Positions 9,190 through 16,469 of a stretch of DNA of 64,000 nt are shown here, one piece after another. Below the pieces are notes generated by a model. That model had not been told where the DNA came from and ran no database searches. It saw only the letters and a program-made list of their open reading frames with translations. Position numbers and translations under genes: made by a program. Source of the DNA: Chryseobacterium vaccae (GTDB taxonomy: Bacteria > Bacteroidota > Bacteroidia > Flavobacteriales > Weeksellaceae); the NCBI RefSeq assembly GCF_009602705.1, contig NZ_VSWH01000001.1, positions 2,108,001 through 2,172,000 of the forward strand, in the 5' to 3' direction. Within the stretch, counting starts at the first letter, position 1. Each line of letters opens with the position of its first letter.

Positions 9190-9202
9190 CAAAAAATCAG
9201 AC

Positions 9203-12200
9203 ATGAATCTTATAAAGTTTGCCTTACGCAGACCGATATCTGTTATGGTATTGGTACTGGGTCTGCTGTTCTTCGGAATTAAAGCAGCCAAAGATGTCAA
9301 AGTAGACATTCTTCCGGAAATGAACCTGCCGGTTGTATATGTTGCCCACTCCTTCAACGGTTATACTCCGCAGCAGATGGAAGGTTATTTCACGAAAATG
9401 TATGTGAACATGCTGTTATTTACCAACGGCATTAAAAGTATAGAATCTAAAAATACCCAGGGATTAACCCTCATGAAAGTCAATTTCTATGAAGGAACCA
9501 ATATGGGGGAAGCCATTGCACAGATTAATGCGCTGTCTACCCGTTCACAGGTATTTCTTCCGCCCGGAGCGCCACCGCCATTTATCATCCGTTTTGATTC
9601 TTCTTCACAACCGGTAGGACAGCTGGTTTTCCGGAGCACTACCAAAACCAATAATGAACTTCAGGATATTGCCAATTTCAACGCTCGTCCTTTTCTGATT
9701 GCTATTCCAGGATTGACTACTGCCCCTCCTTTTGGAGGAAGCCCGAGAACTATAGAAGTAAATGTAGATCCATACAGGCTTCGTGCTCACAATTTATCTC
9801 CGGAACAGGTTGTGGAAGCCATTAGCCGGAATAATATTACCTCTCCTTCCGGGAATGTATACATTGGAGATACCAATTATCTGACTCCCACCAACAACAC
9901 GGTAAAAAAAGTGGAGGAACTGGGAGATATTCCCCTTTTTAAAGGAACAGCAGACAATGTATATATCCGTGATGTTGCCACTGTAAAAGACGGGGCCGAT
10001 ATTGCAACAGGCTATGCTCTGATCGACGGAAAACGTTCTGTATACATCAATATCGCAAAAGCCAGTAATGCATCAACCCTGGAAGTTGTCAACAAACTGA
10101 AAGAATCACTTCCGAAGATCCAGCGGAATATGCCTGATGATGTGAAGATCTCTTACGAATTTGACCAGTCTGTTTATATTTCAAGTGCTTTGAAAAGTTT
10201 AGCAGTAGAAGGTATTCTGGGAGCTTTACTAACCGGGCTTATGGTCATGCTCTTTCTGAATGACCGCCGGGCTGCCCTCATTGTGATCATGACAATTCCT
10301 ATATCCATTATTTCAGGGGTATTGTTTTTAAAATTATTCGGGCAGTCTATTAATATTATGTCTTTATCCGGCCTTGCTCTCGCCATAGGAATTCTTGTAG
10401 ATGAAAGTACGGTGACCATTGAAAATATCCACCAGCATTTCGCAATGGGTAAAAGCAGAGCACAGGCTGTATGGGATGCCTGCCGGGAAATTGCATTTCC
10501 GAAACTGCTGATTATGCTTTGTATTCTCGCTGTGTTTGCTCCTGCTCTAATGATGAGCGGTATTCCGGGATCGCTGTTTATGCCTTTGGCCATGGCAATC
10601 GGTTTCTCCATGATTGTTTCTTTTATTTTATCCCAGACCTTTGTTCCGGTAATGGCCAACTGGATGATGAAACATGATCCTAAGGCCTGTGGAAATCATC
10701 AGGAGAACTGGTTTACCCGTTTCCGGGATCGTTTTGCCGGGTTTCTATCCTCTCTTATGAAAAGGAGAAAGATGGTGGTAAGCCTGAGCCTTGTCATTAT
10801 TTTAGCCATTGGAGCCGGGCTTTACCAGATCACAGGAAAAGATGTGCTTCCGTCGGTCAATTCACGTCAGTTTCAGGTACGTATAAAAGCAGCTGAAGGA
10901 ACCCGTATTGAAGTTACAGAAATTAAAGTCAAGAAGTTTCTGGAGCATCTGAAAAATAAAGTAGGAAAAGATAATATTGCCATTTCTTCCGTATTCATCG
11001 GACAGCATCCATCAACCTTTGCTGTAAGCCCGATCTACCTGTACAATGCAGGTCCGCATGAAGCTTTAATGCAGGTTGCTTTGAAGAAATTCAACGGAAA
11101 TTCTGATGAGCTTAAAGATGAACTGCGCAGCTATTACAAAGAAAAAATGCCGGATCTTCAGATTTCTTTTGAACCTATTGAACTGACTGAAAAAATATTG
11201 AGCCAGGGAGCCAATAATCCGGTTGAGATCAGGATTTCAGGAATGATGAAAAAGATGAACAGAATGTATGCCGATAAGCTTCTAGCTCAACTGAAAAAGA
11301 TTGAATATATGCGTGACCAGCAGATTCCGCAGTCGATGAATTACCCTGCTCTGCAGATCAATATCGACAGAACGCGTGCTGCCCAACTCGGACTGGATGC
11401 ACAGGATATCGCCAAATCGCTGGTTACTGCCACGGCATCGACACGATACACCAATAAGAATTTCTGGGTTGGCGGTATGATGGGCATTGCCTATGACGTA
11501 CAGGTGCAGACGCCTCAGAATATCCTCAACAGTAAAGAGGAACTGGCTAATCTTCCTTTGACTAAAAATTCAGACAGACCTGTTTTAGGAGACGTTGCCT
11601 CCATTACCTCAACCAAAGAATTAGGGGAAAGTTATAATCTGGGAACGATGGGATATACTACTGTTAGTGCCAATATTCATAAAACTGACCTTGAACAGGC
11701 TTCAAAAGATGTCAAGAAAGCGATTGAATCACTTGGTGAGCTACCGAAAGGAGTCAATATTGAGGTTTCAGGAATGGTTCCTGTATTGAATGAGACCATG
11801 TCCAGCCTTTCTTCCGGGCTGCTTATTGCTGCAGCTGTTATTTTTCTGATGCTTGCGGCAACTTTCCAGTCTTTCCGTGTATCGCTGGTGATCCTTACAA
11901 CCGTTCCATTTGTGATTGCCGGATCTCTGGCGCTGCTTAAACTCACCGGATCTACTCTGAATCTACAGTCGTATATGGGGCTTATTATGTCCGTGGGGGT
12001 TTCTATTGCCAATGCTGTTTTACTGATCAGCAATGCAGAAACGCTCCGAAAATCTACCGGTAATGCCTTAGAAGCAGCTATTGAGGCTGCCAGACTTCGT
12101 ATCCGCCCCATCATTATGACCACGCTGGCTATGGCTGCAGGAATGCTTCCGATGGCGATAGGTTTCGGGGAAGGAGGTGATCAGGTTTCTCCACTCGGCA

Positions 12201-12355
12201 GAGCCGTGATCGGAGGGCTTATTTTCTCTACTTTTTCGGTATTGATAATCCTTCCGCTTGTTTTCGGATGGATGCAGCAGAACGCCGGAACTGTTTCACC
12301 TTCACTGGATCCTGAAGATGAAGAAAGTATCTATTATTCTAATTCCCAATCTTAA
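9203..12355 (+). CDS. RND efflux transporter permease (inner-membrane pump)
   Basis: This 1050-residue protein has the 12-helix RND layout. The N-terminal helix starts MNLIKFALRRPISVMVLVLG, large periplasmic loops lie between helices 1-2 and 7-8, and two six-helix bundles follow. In helix 4 the proton-relay region reads GILVDESTVTIEN, where AcrB has two adjacent Asp, so one Asp is kept and the second is Glu. In helix 10 GVSIANAVLLI lacks the AcrB lysine, as in many non-enterobacterial pumps. I chose ATG 9203 over the longer open frame because RND proteins start at the first helix and it sits 13 bases after tolC. The substrate is not decided by the pump itself. The neighbours favour a metal ion. 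Confidence 0.92.
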   Translation: MNLIKFALRRPISVMVLVLGLLFFGIKAAKDVKVDILPEMNLPVVYVAHSFNGYTPQQMEGYFTKMYVNMLLFTNGIKSIESKNTQGLTLMKVNFYEGTNMGEAIAQINALSTRSQVFLPPGAPPPFIIRFDSSSQPVGQLVFRSTTKTNNELQDIANFNARPFLIAIPGLTTAPPFGGSPRTIEVNVDPYRLRAHNLSPEQVVEAISRNNITSPSGNVYIGDTNYLTPTNNTVKKVEELGDIPLFKGTADNVYIRDVATVKDGADIATGYALIDGKRSVYINIAKASNASTLEVVNKLKESLPKIQRNMPDDVKISYEFDQSVYISSALKSLAVEGILGALLTGLMVMLFLNDRRAALIVIMTIPISIISGVLFLKLFGQSINIMSLSGLALAIGILVDESTVTIENIHQHFAMGKSRAQAVWDACREIAFPKLLIMLCILAVFAPALMMSGIPGSLFMPLAMAIGFSMIVSFILSQTFVPVMANWMMKHDPKACGNHQENWFTRFRDRFAGFLSSLMKRRKMVVSLSLVIILAIGAGLYQITGKDVLPSVNSRQFQVRIKAAEGTRIEVTEIKVKKFLEHLKNKVGKDNIAISSVFIGQHPSTFAVSPIYLYNAGPHEALMQVALKKFNGNSDELKDELRSYYKEKMPDLQISFEPIELTEKILSQGANNPVEIRISGMMKKMNRMYADKLLAQLKKIEYMRDQQIPQSMNYPALQINIDRTRAAQLGLDAQDIAKSLVTATASTRYTNKNFWVGGMMGIAYDVQVQTPQNILNSKEELANLPLTKNSDRPVLGDVASITSTKELGESYNLGTMGYTTVSANIHKTDLEQASKDVKKAIESLGELPKGVNIEVSGMVPVLNETMSSLSSGLLIAAAVIFLMLAATFQSFRVSLVILTTVPFVIAGSLALLKLTGSTLNLQSYMGLIMSVGVSIANAVLLISNAETLRKSTGNALEAAIEAARLRIRPIIMTTLAMAAGMLPMAIGFGEGGDQVSPLGRAVIGGLIFSTFSVLIILPLVFGWMQQNAGTVSPSLDPEDEESIYYSNSQS

Positions 12356-12366
12356 TTTTTACATCA

Positions 12367-13452
12367 ATGAAAAACATTTTATATATAGCCATCACCCTAA
12401 GTTTAAGTAGTGTCTCTGTTTCCTGTAAAGAAGAGAAAGCAATGACTAAAACTGAAGAAATGAAGCCGATGATGATGCAGAACCTGGAAACAGTAGAAAT
12501 CAAAAAAACTAATCCCAAAGTGGAACTGAAGCTTGCAGGAGAACTGGTTCCTGATCAGGAAACTGCCTTATTTGCAAAAGTACAGAGCTATGTAAAGAAG
12601 ATCAATGCTGATATCGGAACATATGTGAATGCCGGGCAGGTTCTTATGGTTCTTGAAGCTCCTGAAATACAATCTCAGGCCGCCAGTGCCAAAGCAAAAT
12701 GGCAGGCACAGGAAGCGATTTATGCTGCCACAAGGTCAAGCTACGACAGAATGTTCAGAGCCAATGAAACCAAGGGAGCTATCGCCAAAGATGCCCTTGA
12801 TCAGATCACTGCCCGAAAACTTTCAGATGAAGCCCAGCTGAACGCAGCAAGATCGGCTTATCATGAAATTCAGGATATTAACCGGTATCTGGTGATCCGT
12901 GCCCCTTTCAGCGGGGTCATTACCGAGAGAAATGTGGATCTTGGAGCTTATGTAGGGCCTATGGGCGGAACTCCGCTGATGGTGATACAGAATACCTCTA
13001 AATTGCGATTAAGTCTTTCAGTATCGGAAGCCAATGTTCCTTATCTGAATGTGGGCGATACCATTTCATTCAGGGTGAATGCTATTCCTGAAAAAAACTT
13101 TAAAGCCAGGATCTCCCGAAAGTCAGGTTCTTTAGATCTTAAGCTTCGTTCAGAGAAAATTGAGGCAGACTTTATCAATCATTCCAAGGAGCTGAAACCG
13201 TTTATGATCGCTGAATCATTGATTCCTTTACAAAATAAGGAGGCTACATTTTTTATCCCAAGATCTGCCGTGGTAGAAAGTAATATGGGGGTTTATGTGA
13301 TTAAAAATGAAAACGGAAAGGCCAAATTCATTCCTGTAAAGAAAGGAAGAGTTCTGAATGATACCGTTGAGGTTTTCGGCGAACTGTCGGAAGGGGATAA
13401 AATCATTAAAAAAGGAAGCGAAGAAATTGTAGAAGGAATATCCATTAAATAA
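12367..13452 (+). CDS. RND efflux periplasmic adaptor lipoprotein with Met-rich N-terminus
   Basis: This 361-residue membrane-fusion protein has a lipobox ending at Cys20 (SVSC). The biotinyl-lipoyl halves are around VQSYVKKINADIGTYVNAGQVL and VIRAPFSGVITERNVDLGAYV, flanking a helical hairpin (about 95-165), and the beta-barrel and membrane-proximal domains follow. Right after the anchor it has Met at 26, 32, 35, 36 and 37. Met clusters in the same place bind Cu(I)/Ag(I) in CusB, so a soft-metal substrate is plausible by analogy. It is co-oriented with tolC and the pump, with an 11-base gap. Confidence 0.88.
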   Translation: MKNILYIAITLSLSSVSVSCKEEKAMTKTEEMKPMMMQNLETVEIKKTNPKVELKLAGELVPDQETALFAKVQSYVKKINADIGTYVNAGQVLMVLEAPEIQSQAASAKAKWQAQEAIYAATRSSYDRMFRANETKGAIAKDALDQITARKLSDEAQLNAARSAYHEIQDINRYLVIRAPFSGVITERNVDLGAYVGPMGGTPLMVIQNTSKLRLSLSVSEANVPYLNVGDTISFRVNAIPEKNFKARISRKSGSLDLKLRSEKIEADFINHSKELKPFMIAESLIPLQNKEATFFIPRSAVVESNMGVYVIKNENGKAKFIPVKKGRVLNDTVEVFGELSEGDKIIKKGSEEIVEGISIK

Positions 13453-13460
13453 GATCAAAA

Positions 13461-13895
13461 ATGAAAACAGTATTAAGAAGCACATGCATTATTTTTTTCA
13501 GCACGGCTGTTCTATACGCCTGCACCAATGAAAAATCTCAAAACAAGGTTCAAGAGAGCCAGCCTGAAAGAGTTCAGAAAGCCCAACCTGCTGCTTCCGG
13601 AAAGTATGTAAAAGGAAGTCAGGTTCCCAATGAGACAGTCTGTATGGTGAACAATGCTTATATGGGTAAAAAGCAGATTGAAGTTCCCCATGACGGAAAA
13701 ATCTATTACGGCTGCTGCGAAATGTGTGTAGAACGTATTCCGAAGGATAAAAGCGTAAGAGAAGCCATAGATCCTTATAGTGGAAAAACAGTGGATAAAG
13801 CCAATGCTTACATCGTAATGGTTAGTGATGAAGGTGAGGTAGCTTATTTTGAGAGTGAAGACAATTATCAGAAGTTTTTAGAACAGCATTCATAG
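13461..13895 (+). CDS. Lipoprotein with a TRASH-like cysteine cluster, last gene of the efflux operon
   Basis: This is a 144-residue lipoprotein with Cys21 at the lipobox (LYAC). A Q/P-rich linker (about 26-56) leads to a compact domain with Cys at 61, 85, 86 and 89 (VCM, then YYGCCEMC). The C-X23-C-C-X2-C spacing resembles TRASH/YHS-type metal-binding fingers. The rest, with VDKANAYIVM and YFESEDNYQKFL, resembles NosL/YHS-style small domains. It starts 8 bases after the adaptor gene, so it belongs to the same transcript. A periplasmic metal-binding chaperone role is inferred and not demonstrated. Confidence 0.65.
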   Translation: MKTVLRSTCIIFFSTAVLYACTNEKSQNKVQESQPERVQKAQPAASGKYVKGSQVPNETVCMVNNAYMGKKQIEVPHDGKIYYGCCEMCVERIPKDKSVREAIDPYSGKTVDKANAYIVMVSDEGEVAYFESEDNYQKFLEQHS

Positions 13896-13917
13896 TTATC
13901 TTTTCTGATTATTTTTC

Positions 13918-13946
13918 GGTTCCGGGCGTCTGCGACGCCCGGAACC
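13918..13946. repeat. GC-rich perfect palindrome (13-bp arms)
   Basis: The arms GGTTCCGGGCGTC and GACGCCCGGAACC flank a 3-base loop TGC. It lies 22 bases after the efflux operon in the gap before a convergent gene. It could fold as a strong hairpin and help end transcription, but it lacks an adjacent T-run on either strand, and its G+C content is far above the surroundings. A REP-like dispersed element is an alternative. Confidence 0.75.
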
Positions 13947-13964
13947 TCCTTATTATACAGCTCA

Positions 13965-13998
13965 ATAAAAAAGACAGACTTTTAAAAAGCCTGTCTTA
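13965..13998 (-). terminator. Rho-independent terminator after nfu
   Basis: On the minus strand the stem AAGACAG / CTGTCTT (13971-13977 with 13991-13997) is followed by a T-run. It ends the mrp-nfu transcript 22 bases after the nfu stop. Confidence 0.75.
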
Positions 13999-14019
13999 GC
14001 AATATATCAGATATGATTT

Positions 14020-14268
14020 TTACTCTACATTGATTACTTTTTCAATTTCCGGAGCATGTTGTTTGATGGTATTTTCCACGCCTAATTTCAGGGTTGAAAA
14101 ATTCAGTGAACATCCGGAACAGTTACCCAAAAGCTTTACAAAAACCTGATTATCCTTCACGTCAATAAGCTCAATATCACCTCCGTCTTTATTCAAAAAC
14201 GGCCTGATGCTTTCCAGAGCTTCCATTACTCTTGTTACTGTATCTTCGTGTGTTATGTTTGTTTCCAT
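14020..14268 (-). CDS. NifU-like C-terminal domain (Nfu) Fe-S scaffold protein
   Basis: An 82-residue stand-alone Nfu domain with DGGDIELIDV and the cluster-binding CxxC in GNCSGCSLN. Nfu proteins carry [4Fe-4S] clusters to target enzymes. It follows the Mrp/NBP35 ATPase gene by 42 bases on the same strand, a common pairing of carriers. Confidence 0.93.
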   Translation of the reverse strand: METNITHEDTVTRVMEALESIRPFLNKDGGDIELIDVKDNQVFVKLLGNCSGCSLNFSTLKLGVENTIKQHAPEIEKVINVE

Positions 14269-14310
14269 ATTTTTTGATTCAATTCGGTTTTTCAGGTGTC
14301 CTGAAAATAA

Positions 14311-15420
14311 TTATTTTTTTGCTTTCGGCGAGCATCCTGCCATTGTGGTGATTTTCACCGCTTCTGTAGGAGGAAGACTTTTATTTCTTTCCACTAAGCT
14401 TTCTACCATTTTTCTTGCTGTATCTGTGTAGATATCAGCAATTTTAGAACCTTCCTGAAGGGCTGCGGGTCTTCCTACATCTCCAGCTTCTCTGATGCTC
14501 TGGATCAAAGGAATCTCTCCTAATACCGGAATTCCAAGATCTTCTGCCAGATATTGTGCTCCCTGGTTTCCAAAGATATAATATTTATTGTCAGGAAGTT
14601 CTTCCGGCGTAAAATACGCCATATTTTCGATTAATCCAAGCACCGGAATGTTAATACTTTCCATCTGGAACATCGCAATTCCTTTTCTTACGTCTGCAAG
14701 GGCTACATGCTGAGGTGTACTTACGATTACAGCTCCCGTTACCGGTACTTCCTGAATAATGGAAAGGTGAATATCTCCTGTTCCCGGAGGAAGGTCAATC
14801 AGTAAGAAGTCAAGTTCTCCCCATGCAGCATCTCTGATCATCTGATTGAGGGCCTTGGAAGCCATCGGGCCTCTCCATACCACGGCCTGGTTTGCTCCTG
14901 AGAAATATCCGATAGAAAGCATCTTTACTCCGTAGTTTTCTACAGGTTTCATCAGATTCTTTCCATTGACTTCTACAGAAATCGGTTTTTCACCTTCAGT
15001 GTCAAACATCGTCGGAACGGACGGACCGTAAATATCAGCATCCAATAGTCCTACTTTAAAGCCCATTTTGGCCAAAGTAACTGCCATATTAGCTGAAACC
15101 GTAGATTTTCCTACTCCTCCTTTTCCGGAAGCAATAGCAATAATATTCTGAATTCCCGGGATCTGCTTGCCTTTGATCTGACTTTGCTGGATCTCACTCG
15201 GCTCCGGAGAAACAATTTTAAGTTTTAAATGAACCTCTTCTCCAAATTCACTGGCAAAAGCCTGTTTCATGGCTGCTTCCAGCTTTTTCTTTTCGTGCAT
15301 CGCAGGTGAATGAGCCGTCATATCAATGTAAACATCGTTACCCATGATCTGAAGGTTATTCACCAAATCGTCTACTTCTATCTCTTTAAGGAAATCTTGA
15401 ACCTTTTCTTTCGTCAACAT
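14311..15420 (-). CDS. Mrp/NBP35 family P-loop ATPase, Fe-S cluster carrier
   Basis: This 369-residue protein has an N-terminal DUF59/MIP18-like domain (about 1-80) and then the ATPase with the deviant Walker A GKGGVGKST. It also has DADIYGPSVPTMF, LLIDLPPGTGD and the usual VPVLGLIENMAYF region. In many Mrp proteins a CxxC follows that region. Here it reads ENMAYFTPEELPDNKYYIFG without those cysteines, which is usual for many Bacteroidota members. The protein loads or transfers Fe-S clusters, in line with the downstream nfu. Confidence 0.92.
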   Translation of the reverse strand: MLTKEKVQDFLKEIEVDDLVNNLQIMGNDVYIDMTAHSPAMHEKKKLEAAMKQAFASEFGEEVHLKLKIVSPEPSEIQQSQIKGKQIPGIQNIIAIASGKGGVGKSTVSANMAVTLAKMGFKVGLLDADIYGPSVPTMFDTEGEKPISVEVNGKNLMKPVENYGVKMLSIGYFSGANQAVVWRGPMASKALNQMIRDAAWGELDFLLIDLPPGTGDIHLSIIQEVPVTGAVIVSTPQHVALADVRKGIAMFQMESINIPVLGLIENMAYFTPEELPDNKYYIFGNQGAQYLAEDLGIPVLGEIPLIQSIREAGDVGRPAALQEGSKIADIYTDTARKMVESLVERNKSLPPTEAVKITTMAGCSPKAKK

Positions 15421-15439
15421 ACTAAATATAAATTGTTCA

Positions 15440-15474
15440 CAAATTTACGCATTTTTTCGATAATTTAGAATCAA
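15440..15474 (-). promoter_or_regulatory. Promoter of mrp-nfu
   Basis: Read on the minus strand, TAAATTTG (15440-15447) fits the TAnnTTTG -7 element exactly. A TTG (15472-15474) lies 24 bases upstream, slightly farther than usual. The start codon is about 20 bases downstream. Confidence 0.5.
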
Positions 15475-15584
15475 TAAAATCTATAACCCAATGTGATAAA
15501 TAAGATAAGTATCATATTATTCCACTCCATTTCGTTAACTTCATCCTGAAAACAGAAAACCTCATCATTACAAAATCACAATCT

Positions 15585-16040
15585 ATGTCTTCACCATCTT
15601 ATCCTTCCAAATATGCTGCCCCAAAAGATCTTTTTACAGTTGGGAGCACCCGTTTTAAATGGTATGATCTGGCCACTAATCCGACAGACATCTCTCAACA
15701 GGACCTCCAAAATGCACGGATATGCATTGAAAAGGCGGGTGAAAATTTTCAGACTACCGACGATCTGGGATTTGTCATTATGCATCGATGCGGCCAAAAC
15801 TATCTTCTGCTCGTCTGTACATGGAGAAGTGAAAACGAACTCTGGGAAAGCGTTTATTATGACGGATCCGGAAAATTTGAGATCTGGGACCGCAATAAAA
15901 CCCATCTCCCTACCTACTGTGTCTGGGAAATGGGTATCGTATACCATGAATCCCGGGCATGGAAAAGTTTTTTAGGAACAGACAGGAATGAAAACAGTAA
16001 ACAGGATTATTTGAATGATTTTTTTGAAGGAGAAGTATAA
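15585..16040 (+). CDS. Conserved hypothetical protein, 151 residues
   Basis: I do not recognise this protein. It has no signal peptide and is rich in Trp and Tyr (FKWYDLATNP, CTWRSENELWESVYYDG, CVWEMGIVYHESRAWKSF). It reads as one mixed alpha/beta domain. The DLATNPTDISQQDLQNAR start and VWEMGIVYHES end would be good search handles. It is a single gene, divergent from mrp and upstream of a repeat-filled gap. Confidence 0.7.
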   Translation: MSSPSYPSKYAAPKDLFTVGSTRFKWYDLATNPTDISQQDLQNARICIEKAGENFQTTDDLGFVIMHRCGQNYLLLVCTWRSENELWESVYYDGSGKFEIWDRNKTHLPTYCVWEMGIVYHESRAWKSFLGTDRNENSKQDYLNDFFEGEV

Positions 16041-16065
16041 ATTCATAAAGTTGCCTCATGTTGGA

Positions 16066-16469
16066 AAACGCAAAGTCGCAAGGCTTTCTTGAATATTGCG
16101 ATGTGTATTAAGGCACGAGAAAATCAAAGATTTTCAGCCAGTTAAATTCCATATTTACAATAAAAAAGCCTGTGCTATCTGAGGGATCTGTGGGAAACTT
16201 TTTTTACCACAAAAGATTTTACACTTTAGTGATTTTTTAAGTTAAAGACTTTACGCATAGAAGTTCACCTAAGTTTCTGAAAATATCCGATTTTTATTGG
16301 AATGAAAATAAATCTGCACAATCTGCGAGACAAAAAATACCAGCAAAAATTTCAACTAAAAACCGTTCAATGTAGCCCGTAGAATTTATTCAATAGAGGT
16401 AGACTTTAGTCCACCCCACACAACCTCATAAATAAACATTCATTCGGCTTTAGCCAAAATCTATCCATT
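16066..16469 (-). repeat. Dispersed intergenic repeat, full-length copy (family AB)
   Basis: The 429-base gap has no gene. From 16174 to 16467 its reverse complement aligns along its length with 32005-32290. Shared landmarks in order are TTTTGGCTAAAGCC, GGACTAAAGTCTACCTC, CTATTGAATAAATTCTACG, GCAGATTTATTTTCA, AATAAAAATCG, AGTGTAAAA and TTTCCCACAGA. Parts also match 21768-21935 and 29736-29930. The segment 16066-16083 (ACGCAAAGTCGCAAGG) recurs inverted near 29950. Confidence 0.75.

Noticed and set aside
9080..9202. Extended N-terminus of the RND pump
   Set aside because: It reads through the end of tolC and adds residues before the first membrane helix. RND proteins start at the Met at 9203.
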